Source of the DNA: Agelaius tricolor
Lineage: Eukaryota > Chordata > Aves > Passeriformes > Icteridae
Direction: 5' to 3'
DNA length: 64,000 bases
NCBI GenBank assembly: GCA_023055355.1
Contig: JALJCS010000004.1
Location: forward strand, 30,842,744-30,906,743
The notes under the pieces are model-generated. The model searched no databases. It was not told the DNA's origin and saw nothing but the letters and a program-made list of their open reading frames with translations. The position numbers and the translations under genes were made by a program. Below are positions 1-14,264 of the stretch, one piece after another; positions within the stretch are counted from its first letter, which is position 1, and every line of letters begins with the position of its first letter.

Positions 1-3000
1 ACCTATGGTACACAACTCCAGTTAATTCAGTTGTCCTTTAACTCAGTCAAAAGAGGATCACTGCAGCACTGAAAACCCCATCTCATGGAGCCCTTCAAGA
101 ATGTGTCTGCTAGGCCTTAAACACAGAAGAAAGTGTCAGTACTCCAAACTTTTAACCCCCCTCTCACCTCAGTGTTTTCTGGTCAAGGGCGTCGATCATC
201 CTATTTGTAGGAGGTGCTGGTAAGAGTGACAGCAAGCTTCCACATACCTTCTCATCTCAGCCTTGCCAAACACCTTCCTATTAATGCTGTCCACCTCACC
301 CTATTAGCAATTCTACTCTATAACCAAACAAACACAGAAATACTTGTATGGCTGTCTTCCTTTTCACTCTGCTTCTGTGTGTTTGTGACTGACAGATTGG
401 GTAGGAAACTTTTGCCAATTCAGTAATACAGGAGGTACCAGCTAGGCAGCCAAAGACTTCACACATCAGAACTCACATTCTGGTGAATGGACACATTATT
501 GAAACAAGGGTGTTTTTCATTGTGACCAAACCAGGTTAAATATCATTACATCTTAATCCTTTTACAAATTCAAAACAGTCCCATATTCAGTCCAATTGCC
601 TTCCTAGAGCTACAGTTGCTCTCTAATCAGTCCCTCCTGTACTGCCTTTGTTCAGCTACTGAGGGCCACCTTACTGGCCCTTCACAAGCTTTTTCAATGC
701 AGTAGCTTGACTTGGGCAAGTGGTTAAATATTTTTCCCCTTACCACACAAATGCAAATATATTGCTTGTACTCATCCTGCAAAACCTCTAAATACTTCTC
801 AAGCTGAGCGTTTAGCCCAGCAGAACTATAATTATGCTAGTAGCTAAATTCCCTTCAATTTTTTTTTCTGGTTTTGCTCCTCCCTTCTCTTTTATACATT
901 ATAATCCTCTCCCTGCCCTGAAAAAGGCAGAAGGAAAAAAAGGAGGAGAAAAAGAATCCCACTCTTCTTCTCGCCACTTTACTCTATATCCCTGATCTAT
1001 TCTGTATTTTGTAAAAGCTCCTGACTTTAAGTTCCTTTTCCTTTATTTATTCAGGGCATTCTCCATTTCCTGTTTCCTCCTTCCTTTCCTAGCAGCTGGA
1101 CTCCTCAAAGGAACTGGTTCTGCCCCTTTGAGAGGTTTGGGCTTCTTTCCTTTGGGTAGAAGACAAAAGAGCCAGCTCTCCCCAGTATTTCATTTCTTTA
1201 TCACTCAAGGGCATACAAGCTGCTTTCAGAGTTGATAATCTTCCATGTCTTCTTGTGTAACGGCTCTCAAGTCGATAATTTTAAATAATCCATTGCAAAT
1301 AGAAATTATCAATAATCTGCAAACAGGCAACACTCAAAGAATGTCTTCTAATGGGGAAACAAGTTAAAAACTTATATAAACCCTAGAATATACAAGGAAA
1401 TATATCTAGAAAAAGGTTTTAGAAAAGTCATGTTCATGTAATCATTAGAGGTAGTATTGCCACAAAAACTGACAATTTTTTCTTACTTCTGCAATGCAAA
1501 ATACTTCATTTCTGCCTGTGATGAAGTTTAAATTACCAATTTCAGAAGTTTCAGCACTATGAGCGAGCTAAAAATTACATAAAGGGCTGTTTTCATCTTC
1601 TGTTTTTTGTGTGAAAGAAACACACCATTGCATATGTCAGATGATATGTTGCTGTTATCAAGTCTAGATATCATGCATCTGTACTATATAAATGGTTTAG
1701 TTATCATAGTAGCCTTGACAGTAAACATGACGTTCCTAAGTCAACCAGGATTTTCAGGTTACAAGGACAAAAATGAAAAGACACACAAATTATCAACCTG
1801 ACACTCCTACATAGTCTGTGTAATCCACAGCTGACCTGCCATTTCTTTCATTACTTGTACACACAATTTAACGCTTTAAGTATAGCCGTAATCATATAAT
1901 GAGATTTGCTAAAGCCAGACTTTGTGTGAACTAGTCCAACAGTAGCATTTTGATGATCTACTTGCTGAACACCAAGAGTACTTTTCAAATGTTTTGAAAC
2001 TAGCAGAAACAGTAGCATTAGCCATACACATTTAAAATGCTCTATCACATTTGGAAGGTATATGAATTTCTAATAATTTCCTAGAAGTGACTCCAATATT
2101 CTATGAAATAGAAGCACATCATAATTTAAAATACAGAATTACTAATGTTCTGTACATATGCAATGATAGCCTATTAAAGACTCCCTCTCATAAAAACAAC
2201 AGAATTGTATAATATTTTAAAGTAAACATTACACTTACAGCACCGTACTTATGAGTATGTCATTGTTTCAGTAACAAAAAATATTATGTAGCAATTCACC
2301 CAGTGAATAAGTACTGTGATCCAATATTTTAATTATGACTTCAAAAGGGTCTCATCCATTACACAGATAAAACTTTAAAATAAAAGAGAAAATGAGACAT
2401 CACAAACTGTAATTGCAAAACCAATCCTGTACATGATCTGTGTCAGTAGATGGAGGTGTCATAAATAAAAGGTTTATTAAGCTGACACTTTATTCCATCA
2501 CATGGCCTAAAAAATGAAAGGATGGTGTTAGAGTTCTAGATACTGAGAATTTTAGACTGAAATACATACTTCTGTTTATTTCCCTGCCCAGAAACTATAA
2601 AGGTATTGGTGAAAAAGTAGTAAGGAGTATGTGCACACACATGTAAGATACAGTATTTTCTGGAGAAATTAACACTAGTTCAGAGAAAATTTTAGGTTAA
2701 ATTATGAAATCTTTAATGCTCACATACAGCTAGAGTGTCACACCCTCAACCATGGGAAACCAAAACTGAGCAAAACACTTGCAGATAGCATGAATGCCTA
2801 CTTCAAACACTACCAGATAACGAATCTTTTCTTAGATCAATTGTCTATACTGAGATTATAAAAGAGCATTTCCAAAGTCTTATCACAAAGGACCTCTCCA
2901 CTGTCAATACAGCAGCCTCACTGAAATCTGACATTACACAGTACTTTCCAACAGTTACTACTGCTGGAATAATTAAATATGTACAGCAACAGTTAAAGTT

Positions 3001-3133
3001 AACAAGACATACAAGGATTTGCATCCATTTCTATTGCCATACAGTGCCACTCATCTACCCACACCTTCACAGAACATTCGGTTCACTTTTGTGACACTTC
3101 ACAGACAAAGAAGCAAGGACACTTGTAACTTTA
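1..3133. other. AT-rich noncoding sequence, no gene recognised
   Basis: No coding exon, RNA gene or clear transposon is seen. Open frames are under 75 codons and family-less. By synteny this is likely JAK2 5' intron sequence. Confidence 0.5.
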
Positions 3134-3272
3134 AGAATCACTAAATACTCCGAGTTGGAAAGGACCCACAGGGATCACTGAGCCCAAGTCTTCAGTGAAT
3201 GGCCTGTGTGGGGATTGAACCCACAAGCTCAGCAATACCAGCCTCATTCTCTAACCAACTGAACTAATTTCA
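3134..3272 (-). mobile_element. tRNA-derived SINE with CR1-type tail, copy 1
   Basis: Read on the minus strand it begins TTAGTTCAGTTGGTTAGAG (a tRNA A-box region), passes GGGTTCAATCCCC (B-box) and ends in a CR1-like tail (GGTCCTTTCCAACTCGGAG). The head-to-tail structure is that of an avian tRNA SINE mobilised by CR1. The anticodon region has diverged more than in the other two copies. Confidence 0.8.
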
Positions 3273-6200
3273 GGGTTTCTTGCACCTTCTTAATTACCCA
3301 TCATCTGTATTTTCTTTCCCTCATTTGTAATACATTTTGACTTCCTTCCATTATCCTTGTATGCAGATTAAACATCAGTTCTCATCTACTACCAAGCAAA
3401 CTTGCCAGTTTCTGTTTTCCTTCCAGACAAAGTACCCATACTTCTCCTTCCTCACACACCAAAAAAAATTCTAATCAAAATACTACACCCTTACCCACTG
3501 GGGCTAATAGAACTGAGTCTTTTCACAATCTGTTTTTCACAAGAAATTTGTTTTTTCCACTAAAAGATCAAAACTAATTTCTTCTTCAAAACCAGCAATA
3601 GTTCTCCTCCAACTGAAAATCAGTTTTCCAACTCCAAAAAGATAATCTTAATATAGCTTAGCCCAGCTTGCAAATCTAATCATATTTAAGGTGCTGTAAA
3701 GTGCTTTTTGGTTATCTTATTTTCTTCCCATTTTCTTTCCAGAGGCACTCAAAACTTGACCGGGGAGTTGGCTATGGTAAATCTGAGGACAACAGATCCA
3801 GAAAGACAAAAGGTTGTTCCAGCAATGTAAACTGAAAGAAAAAATACTTGGCTAGATGTGGGCCATGAAGTTTGATTCCAAGTAGGTCAGACATTGACTA
3901 CTGTCAAGATCAGAAAGCAATCTTCAAACCTACTTGATTCAGAGCAGAATGGCTAATGGCCGTTTTATTAATGTGATCAGATGAAGAAATGTAAGAAAGC
4001 AACAAAGCCACAACAGAAGAGATGTAGCTGAACATGAGAGAGAAGTTCTGAAAAAAAAAGAGTTAAGAGATAGTAAGAAGGTAATGAACAGAGAGGCCTC
4101 TGGAAAGATGATGAGACAAAGCTGTTTACACTCTTGCTCCCGCCTTACTTTAAGCCCATATTATTTCCAGAATCCTATTGAGTTCCTCCTTCTGCCTGTA
4201 AATTCACCTCATGCTCCACTACTCTGAGAAAGGAATGCAGAAGTATTTTTACTGTTGTGATAAAAGAGAAAAATTCCTTTTCTTACAACACTAGAAATAT
4301 AACCATTTAGAAACAGTAAGGTTATATTATGCTTATGACCTTATATATATTTTATAATATATATATATTATATTCCAATGTCTTTGACTATGACCGTCTT
4401 CTTTTATTTCTAAGTTCAAAATAGTTATCTTGTGTGCGGTGCAGTATCATTCATATTAGAAAGTTCAAATTAGCAATTTGAACAAACATTTTTTTCCTAC
4501 CATTTGCTGTGTAAGCTTACCAAAAGCTTACCAAATAAGTCTACATGCCCATTTAACCTTGTTGCTGCATCATGTATGTTTTTGCCACAAAGGCTTTAAT
4601 ACTTTCTTCCCTTAGTTTCACTTTTTTCTCCTGTAAATGTCATCGGTGACAATGACTTACCACCTTAATTCCCTAACAGCAAAAGGATGTACAGCAGTTT
4701 TGTTTGCTCACTTTCTTCCTCTAAATAATGAGTGAGTAACTGGAAATTATGTCTAGATAAGAAACATACTGTACCAAACAACAGGTAAGTATTCTAGAAT
4801 CACTGTAATGTATTATAAAGAACTGTTCAATGAGAAATTGGATTTTCTTCTTAACCAGAAGTAAGCAAAATATTATTTCAACCAATAATACTATAGTGAT
4901 AATTCCTGCATGTTTACTGCCTCTAAAAATATACCTATGCCTAACAGGAGAAGTAATTAAGATGTTATTTTGCTTTACAACCGGGTTTCTTAAAATTTCT
5001 TCTTTCCCCTTAATATTTCATAATCAAGAAAGCAGCCCAATAATTTAGGTCATTATAATAAGAAAAGAGTCAGGAACATGAACTCTAAAAAGCAATAGAA
5101 ACCAAAAAGAAGTGGAAACAAGGCAAGTATTCTAATATTATGTATATACTTAGCTCCTCAAGTACAAGAGCAAACCTCAGTAAGAAATGGAAGAATTTTA
5201 GCCACAAATAATATCACTAGTACAAGCTCTTATTAAATAAATTTAGAGGTCATTAAATGATTCCAAAAAAATGGCACACTGATCCACAATAAATTTATGT
5301 TTCTTCAGGGAAGAAACCTGCATTCCACAATTAACTTTATTAGAATGCAAGGAGATCACAGAGAAACTCTTAAGAAAAACAAATATTAAAACTTGTAAAC
5401 TTGTACTCAGGAATCCAGCTTGATCAAAGAACCAAACTGCACTGGCACACCCTCGTAACCAGTTCTAGAAGACATTCATTCCAGCAAAACAGAATGCTTT
5501 GGTATCAACAGGTTGAAGTTTAATGACCTGACAAAAACAAAAGACTGAAACACTCCAAAAGTTCCAGCTGGTTTAACAGTCCATGAATCTTAGAGACTCA
5601 AAGATAAAATTAAAAGAAAACAAACAAACAACAAACAAACAAAAAACACCAAAAAAACCCCAAAATATAAATACATGTGTTCTATCCATGTCATGTATAA
5701 TTAAGTACTCAGCAATCTAATGGCTAGACAAATTAATTCATTCAAATTAAAAATATCTTCTTTAAGTTATGATTGAAATGAAATATTAAATATTTATATT
5801 TAATATAAACCATTCATGTAGCACATTTACTTTTTAAACTGTTGTTCCATGTTTTTTATCACTCAAGGAGCCAAATAGTTCTCTGCACTAATGTTTTTAA
5901 TTAAACAAGACACATTATGGTGCATTTTTATGTAAGAAGAGATGGAATTTAATGAGTTCAATCCAGACTTTGAATTTTAATTAATTAAATTATGCCAAAG
6001 AGCACATTTGCTACAGTTTCCAACTACAGTAATTTTTAACTTACTGTTTGCACACTGCATTTCTAAAATTGAAATGTAACAAAAACATAGGAAACCGTCA
6101 AAAAAACTACAGTTGACATTATTAAATACAATACTTACAATGAAAAGTTAGAGAACAAAATAAATTCATACAAAACATACTACGTTTTTCAAACTATGCA

Positions 6201-6499
6201 GTTCAATAAAGAATGAACGTTCAGTTAATTACATAAGCTGAACAGCCTGTTTCTGGTCACAGTATCCTTCAAGGATTTAAACCAATCATCGTTCATCATC
6301 ACATGTTTATTTTTACACAAACTGGGGGAAGAATATATTCCCAGTTTGGTTGTGGGAAAGTCTCTGGCCACCTACTGTCCTGGCCTTTATTTAGGAATTC
6401 GTCACTATTCACATCTTAGCTGAATTTAAAATTCTGAATCTAGGTCTTATTCCACTGCCCTAACATAGAAAAAAAAAAACACTGGCAAATGGGAACAAG
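3273..6499. other. AT-rich noncoding sequence with simple repeats
   Basis: No gene is recognised. An AT-dinucleotide-rich stretch lies at 4341-4374 and a CAAA-type A-rich tract at 5618-5664. Confidence 0.5.
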
Positions 6500-6923
6500 T
6501 TCACAGCAGAGGCCACCAACACTGTTGGAGGCTGTAGCATAGACCTATGAGGACAGACTAGGAAGTAGGGTCTATTCCACCTGGATGAGACTGGGGGAGC
6601 CTAACAGCAGTCCCCAGGACCAACATGAAAGTTATTCAAAAGATGGAGCCAAGCTCTTGTCCTCCATCCACAGGACAAGAGACAACAGGAGCAAGTTGAA
6701 ACACAAAATGTTCAGAGAGGAAATAAAGAGAATGTTTGACATCCAGATGATGGCCCAGTGGTCAACATGTTATGTCCATCCTTGGAGATTTTTATGACCT
6801 TCCTGGATACAGCTTTTATACCTGTTATGACCTCCTAACTGACCCAAAGTTCTACTTTATGCAGAACTTTGAAGCAGAAAGCAACTGAGGTCCCACTTCG
6901 CTAAGTTATTCTGTGGTTCTACA
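6500..6923 (+). mobile_element. CR1 LINE 3' fragment
   Basis: A diverged CR1 3' region in plus orientation: gapped homology to the consensus around TCCATCCTTGGAGATTTTTA and GAGGTCCCACTT, ending in a degenerate terminal repeat TATTCTGTGGTTCTAC. It carries no usable ORF. Confidence 0.75.
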
Positions 6924-9900
6924 CAGTATCTGTCTTTAACTAAAAGTTACAACATGTGACTAAATTTAGGCTTTAGCAGAATTGTAACTACAACCTCCAA
7001 ACAGTTTTCTTTAAAACAAACAATAATTTAAAGAAATCCTTTTCATATCTATTAGCTGCTTGTCCACTGAAAATCAGGGATGACGTGCTCTTGTTTTCAT
7101 TCTGCGCATCCCCTGAGCACGAAAGGGGACCATCACTTTTCCTGGCTTCACGGATATTTAACCCATTAACTGCATGATAAAGGGCACTCAAGGTGACTTC
7201 CCTTTAGGCATTCTCACTTAGAAATGCTTAAGCTATGTTGCATCAACTCAAAATAATACTGAGTTTTCTACCCAAGACATACTACAGATGTTGGAGCAGG
7301 AGCAAAATAGTTTGACACACTAGGACAAAGCACCAAGTGCCCTATATGCTGTTCAAAACTAATGCTTTTTCAGTATTTGCAGAAATGGTTTCAGAAAACC
7401 TAAATATAAGGCTGCTCAAAGGCCTTCCACAGAATTTGGTAGAGCAGTCCACAAGTCTACTGCAAGGATAAGAAACCAGACAGTCAATGCCTTCTAGCAT
7501 ATTATGGCATGCAGATAATGGCTGTAATATCAAGTCATGACAAACTTCAAATATCCTTCTAAAAAGTCTGACTAAAAAATATTATTTCACCACCCTGCAT
7601 AGTTATAACAACTGCACAACCACATCACAGCATAACAAACTACAAGAAGAGACATCATGTATTATCAACCTACCAAAAAATTTTTACATCAGGTTCAAAA
7701 GTTTGAAAAAATTATGTGTCAAAACACCATAAAAATTGCCAAATACTATAATCTCTTTCAAAAAACAAAGTAAAAACATTTTTGCATTCCAAAGTGAATT
7801 TAAAATTCAGCTTTGTGGGTTCACTGGCAGAATTATTGATCAGTGTCATAATTTAGGAATAGTATTCCCAGTTTGGAACTCCCACTAAAAAGAAACCCTG
7901 GCTGCTCCCTCCATGTCCCCACTCCAGTGAAAAAAACAAAAGGCAGAGATTACTGGTTGATGTAAGAACAACTTACTGGACACAGCAATGAGATAAGAAA
8001 ATGGACAGTAACAGCAACAGTATTAATAACAGAGGTGTACAAAAGAGGGTGATTTACATGCAAAACGCTCCCTAAAGACCCCAGGTTCCCTCTTCCCACC
8101 ACACTTCTTCTTGACCTGATGCCACACCCTTCTTTCCAGAAGTGAGATCACCCTACTTCCAACAGGATGAAGTACATAGTATAGAATAAGAACCTAGACA
8201 TTGCCACATTGGCCCAGGCTCTACCCCCTCACTGCTAGTGCAGAAAAATTAACTCTGTCTTGGCTGAAACCAGGACAATAAGATAGCAATCTCAGCAAGT
8301 GGCAGAGCTCTTTGGAAAGAAACCTGGAAAAAATACCAAAGCCCAAGAAAATTATGGGATGGCTTAAGAGTGCTGCAGTCTAAAGATATCCTTCTAAACA
8401 CTGCTTATACATGTGCACCACATTGGGTAGCAAAGGCCATGAGAAACTTTCAGTGTCCTGTATGGTTTAAGCTGCTGTGGCTTCCAACTGCTGAAATATG
8501 AACAAGTTCAGGTACACCTATGTATGTTACAATCACACATGCAACTACATTGCAAACCTAGCTTCAAATTCATTTGTTTCTGAGTGATTCTGGTGTAATG
8601 TCATTACACCTCAGCCAAATAAATTCTCTGGTTTATTTATTCTCCACTTTGATGTACACCTATTTCATCACATTGGTTTTAGGTCTGCCAATGCACAACA
8701 ATGAAAACTGAAGACTCCAGTTCATTTTCACACCCACTTTGCATAGTGCCTGTATGTTTTACTAAGTTTTGCACTCTTGCTATCACAAACTTAAATCTAA
8801 CATGCTTATCCCCAGGTTCTGCAAGCATGTTTATGAAATACTCACTGAAATTCAGTACATGTCCATCCTCCTTGCAATGTCCAAAACATGGTTTTAGTGG
8901 GCTAGTCTCCAATTTTAGGGAAGAGAAGATACATTGGAATAGAATGCCCTAATGTTACCTTGAAATCACCTTTAACGGAAGAAACCAGGTTAGGAGAAAA
9001 GCAGCCAGAAGTACATTTTCACAAGCTCCCTGACAGAGAGCATAGTTACAAAGGTTTATGAAGACCCAGGTACGTGGCAATTAAAAGATAACCATGCACC
9101 TATTTACACAGTTGTTAGAGTAGTTCCAAAGTCTGTCTTTTGGGAGCCAGCTGTTGGATTGACACAACCTTTACTGCCCACAGCTGAGGATCTGGGTTTT
9201 GTGCAATCCAGTGCCCTCCAATTCCACTGGGAACCCAACATTTCTTTTGTAGCTCAGTCCATTCTTTGGGGTTATCCAGGATGCGATTACACAACATTTT
9301 CTCTGACACTGCAAGCCAGCTTAAGAAGTTATCCTGTCCGCTCCCTTTCCCTCATGCCACTTGTTCCAAATGAGACAAAAAAAATTAATTTTAAGTTAGG
9401 TCACTTGTGATACAGTTCACAACACAGACCTATAAAAAACTGTTGTGTTTATACAACCGAGGAAGCAGCAGATTCCAGTGTTTGTGAGAGGCTAAGGAAA
9501 GAAAAGTTTTGAGAACAAAGACAGCTTAAGAGAAACAGTTAATACACATGATAAAACTACAACTCCATCTTATTCTTAGATCTTTGTGACTTCATGGTTT
9601 ATAATCCTCTCTCTATAGTTTATAAACCTCTCTTTCATTAGGAATTAATGTTTGTTTTCCAACTGTCTTTGTCCTCAAATGGTCTTGCATTAGTGTCCCA
9701 GTCACATTTTACCTAATACATAACCCAAACATCACCTGCAACCTATACCTCCATATCTGAATCCATGTAAGTAATCCCTTAATTTCATGTTGAAATTAAA
9801 AGGCCTCCCAATCTAACTGGACTTGAATAACTGAGGCCTCTAAAAACTGTTTGATAAGTACAGGTACCAAATGTATCTTTATCTATCAACACTGGATATT

Positions 9901-12177
9901 TAGAAGGCAAAGGTTTCTTACTTAGGAAATATCTGACAGTACTAGAAACCCAAGCCATAGCCAGTATTATGAAATAATGAATAGTGATGAACATTTTTGT
10001 CATAACTATGAAATCCTTGCAGTCAAACAAGACTAACAGATATCAGAGATGGAAAATAGTCATTTAAAGCATACTAGACCTGTACGCTAACATGATTCCT
10101 CTAACATATTATCTGCTCACCAAAAAAACTCTCAAAATTCCTGCATAGTTTCTGGTAAACAGGATGATATAGACTGTGTGAAAAAAGGTCTAAAAACCTG
10201 ATTTAAACCGATTTGATAGTTACTCTCACTAAATACTACAGAAAATGAATCCTTGAGACCAATAAAGTCACATAAAGAAGCATTTTACAAGTTTTAATTA
10301 CACATGCTAATAACTTTAATCACAATACTTTGAACATGTATAGTGAATCCATTTAATTAAAACATCTGTAAAAGACTTTCTTAAGTACTGAAACCTACTG
10401 CAGCTGCTCAAGCACATAAGCACAATGATAAAGGTAATACCAGCTAAATCAGCTCCACTGAACTGTCGATAAAAAACCTTACACCATGAACAACACATAG
10501 ATTAAGAACTGGGGTAAACATCAGAAAAGATCCCACGTGGGGCTGCATGAAATACCACACCACACATATTTATGCAAGCATATAAGCACTTTCAAAGTCC
10601 TAGCCTAAAAACAACTTTGGTGATAACCGGCTTACATGAGACTTGAGCAAGATCAAAACTGAGAGCTAGCCAAGCAAAAAAAAAAAAAAAAAAGACAGAT
10701 AACATCTGATGTCAACAAACATAAAATAATATACCCCTGAAAGAAAAACTTGCAGTTATTCGCACGTGACATTACATTTTAAGCCAAATGTAAGCAGATA
10801 AACAAAAAACAATTCACAGGATGTGCAGCTCAGCAGAATCTCTGCTTAATACAGGCACACAAGAGACAAGAAAAAGTGTTCTGATAAAGAGAGGAAAGAT
10901 ATTGAAAACATTCTCAATTCACCTGGAATACTGTCTTTTGTGACATCACAAAAACCACAGAAAAACAGAATTAGTTCATAGATTTGTATGAGCTATGAAC
11001 AAACACTAAAGACTCTAAGGAAAAAAAAAATGCACACTTATACCCCCCTTCCCCCATCCCTGCAAAAAAAGCATCACACAAAACCATAAGAAAACCAAGA
11101 AGACAGAAAATCTAAGCAGCAAGAGCTAACGCCTATATAAGGAAATGTGCAACCATGATTTAAAAGCAAACTACTAACAACAAAAGGAACCACGTAATGC
11201 TACTGTGGAAGTCATAGTGAAAGACAGATGCAGAGAAAACTCACCTCAGAAAAGGACAATGTTTCTATTGATTTTAAATCAATAGGTGCCTGCACCAGAC
11301 TGGACAGGTTTTTTCCTACAAATCAGATTTAAAGATTCAGCTTTGACTGTGTGAAACAGTAACTACATAACCAAAATTAGATGGACAATTGCCTTCTAGG
11401 CAAGTCATTCTACATAACACATGGGGGTTATCATTGTCCACGTGAACCAGACCTCTCCGCATCCAGAATTGCATAACCCACAGGGCTTGACATTTGAGTG
11501 AGGCACCACCCTTTTTCTTTGAGCATCTTACAGGTTGCAACTGACAGTGACAACCTACCTTACACTTGTACCTTGTAGCTGTCACTGTACTGTTGCGCAC
11601 AACCAATTCAAGTGAGACATACAATCTACTCTCTAGATGAACACAGTATACAGCAGAAAGCATCTACTTGTATGCAGCAAATAAAACTGGATCACCGTTC
11701 CTTCAGCAGAACTACTACAAAGAAGCTTCTTTGTATATTCACTTTTTTGTACAGTTTTTCACATTTGCATGAAGACTGATCTATCTCACAGAATAATTTT
11801 AAAATGTCATATTCAGAAATTCAAGAAAGCTCTTCATTCACCTTTTGATAAAGAAATTGTAACTGAAACAAGTTAAAGAAATACAAACGTAAGCATGAGC
11901 TCAAATGTTGACTCAGATCAGGCTAGTATTACTCATATTAGTCATCTTACTGGCCTCCTGCTGAGAACCCCATGGGACACATGAATACATAAAGAACCCA
12001 CCAAAATCAGTGCACAGCCAGGGTCGGAGGTTTCGAATCAGCAGCTCTATTAAGTCAAATGAGAAAATATAGCTGAGTACTTGCCTAATGATAGGGCTAA
12101 CATTTGCATGCAAGCCTAGGTAAAAAGTAGCAGGTGTGTTACAAGAAAAATGCTAGTCTGTAACAGAACAGGAGCAC
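6924..12177. other. AT-rich noncoding sequence, no gene recognised
   Basis: No exon or known RNA is seen. A 19-nt poly(A) run lies at 10676-10694. Overlapping opposite-strand open frames near 8.7-9.4 kb show no family likeness. Confidence 0.5.
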
Positions 12178-12243
12178 TAGGATAGGATAATTTGGGTTGA
12201 AAGGCACTGCAGGAGGTCATCTAGTTCAACCCCCTACTTAAAG
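12178..12243 (-). mobile_element. CR1 LINE 3' end, short fragment
   Basis: Matches the reverse of the CR1 terminus (TTTGGGTTGAAAGGCACT, then GGTCATCTAGTTCAACCCCC). Only about 65 bp is recognisable. Confidence 0.75.
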
Positions 12244-12551
12244 TTCCAGTTACTTTTCTAAAAAAAGCCACTAGATTTTGGTCACCTTATTCCAGTTGTT
12301 TTTTTATTTTTAGAATAACATTTCTTAGAACAAATACTTTTATTTTTCTATTATTGCATGGTCAATTCTGTTAACTGCTTTTTAATTGCAAGTTCGTAAC
12401 TTTTGATACTCTTCTATTCATAATGAACACCATTTAATTACTGTCTCTGTTTAATACTACTACATTTCTGAATTGTGTTTATTTCCCTTTTAAGGCTCTT
12501 TCAGATGAGATCTCAGGTTATTTCTTGTAACTGCAAACATCATCACTTAGC

Positions 12552-12806
12552 TTTTGTTTACATAAGATCATACTGTAAAAATGTCCCAAAGCTGAAATAA
12601 AAAGAAACCAATGGCAAAGCAACAACCTCATTAAGCAATTGCTTTTCTCCTAACTTCAGAAAGATGACGACAGCAAATATTCCTTCCCCATGTTGCTGTC
12701 ATTGGTGCTTACAAAAAATGAAAATCTGCAAATAGGTCAAATTTAGGCTTCTCTGGAAAGTCCACCACAGCTTAAAATCCCTGCTATTTAATATAATAAT
12801 AGTGAA
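12552..12806. repeat. Direct duplication, copy 1 (internally deleted)
   Basis: Nearly identical to 12832-13371 but lacks about 285 bp between AGATGACGA and CAGCAAATAT at about 12670. The left part (12552-12669) matches 12832-12949 and the right part (12671-12806) matches 13226-13371. Confidence 0.9.
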
Positions 12807-12831
12807 TACATAAGATCTTGTCTACATAAAT

Positions 12832-13371
12832 TCTTGTTTACATAAGATCATACTGTAAAAATGTCCCAAAGCTGAAATAAAAAGAGACCAATGGCAAAGC
12901 AACAATCTCATTCAGCAATTGCTTTTCTCCTAACTTCAGAAAGATGATGCCACTGCTAACACAACATGGCAGTAACACTCACTTTAGTACTATTCTATGG
13001 TCATGCATAACACTGCCTCCACATAGTTTGGAAATGGTTATTCTACAGAGATTTCAACTTTTTATTAGCATAATCATAATTTTGAACAGCTACAAGTAAA
13101 AAGCAGTAGCAATCTCCTTTCATTTTCCATTCTGCAGTTCTAGTCAGTCTGATTCAACCAACAAGGATGTTGGACCATTTTCTGCATTCCATGTACTTCT
13201 TGCTCATTACAACTTCCCCTCCCAGCAGCAAAAACTCCTTCCCTATGTTGCTGTCATTGGTGCTTACAAAAAATGAAAATCTGCAAATAGGTCAAATTTA
13301 GGCTTCTCTGGAAAGTCCACCACAGTTTAAAATCCCTGCTATTTCATATAATAATACTGAAGTTGTTTAAT
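12832..13371. repeat. Direct duplication, copy 2 (longer form)
   Basis: A 540-bp direct repeat of copy 1 with an extra segment at about 12951-13225. The flanking parts match copy 1 with only scattered substitutions by eye, so the duplication looks recent relative to the surrounding CR1 fragments. No transposon signature is seen in the extra segment. Confidence 0.9.
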
Positions 13372-14264
13372 TCAAGAGTCTAGACTTACACCATGTAAGT
13401 CACTCAGGATGCATTCTCATCAAGCAGAACACAGTAGTGGCTACTGTATTCCTATTGAATCCTTAAATTACTTTTCTAAAAAGGGAAGAAAAATAGGCAT
13501 GCCCAAAGAACATCACTACAGTATTAGCACCATATCAGTTATGAAGAAGACTGAGATGCAGGGAAGGAAAAGAAAGTTAATCCATATAACTGATCCAAAA
13601 TACCCTTAAGTGTGCACAGAGTCTCTCTGTAGTCATCTGTCAATACTGATTTTCCATAAAATACAAACTTAATAAATACTTCTCTCCCACCTACTAACAT
13701 ACATGTTACATTTAATTAGTAACAGAACAAATTAAGAGATAATAAATTGGTAAGCTTTACAGAGCTAAGATGTCAGAAACAATGATCACAAAGCAAATAA
13801 TCTCAAGTACAAAATTACACTCAAAATTGTCAATAGTCGTTACAATCTTCCCAATTAAGTTTTCTTCTGTACAGCAACCAGAAGGAATACAGTCAGCAAT
13901 TCCCAGCATAACACAATTTATGAATAACCAAAGGAAGGTGTTATTTTCTCACCTGTGACTGACTGCAGAAGTGAAAAATTTGAAGACAATGCCACAATCA
14001 GGTTCTAATTAGACTTCAGTCGCAAAAAAAAAAAAAAAGAAAAAGAAAAAGAAGAAAATCTGAGGAAGTTTTATCTGAAATTCTTTTCTTAAAAGAAAAA
14101 TTATCTTCTGCAAATTAATCAAATCCATTAATTCACAACCCACACCTAACGGAACACTTCCCCACGCAGAAGCAAATTCAACAGACACTTACAGAGAAAA
14201 ACCACAAGTGTGGTTTTTCGTGACTGTTTGCCCTCCTTCTGCGAAGAGATTTTTTTTTAACGGC
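13372..14264. other. AT-rich sequence flanking the CpG island
   Basis: No gene is recognised. A poly(A)/(GAAAAA) tract lies at 14024-14058. Confidence 0.5.

Noticed and set aside
11337..11663. 108-codon minus-strand open frame in the candidate JAK2 intron
   Set aside because: I compared it with JAK2 N-terminal sequence and other families and saw no resemblance. There are no convincing splice sites and it is isolated in AT-rich sequence.
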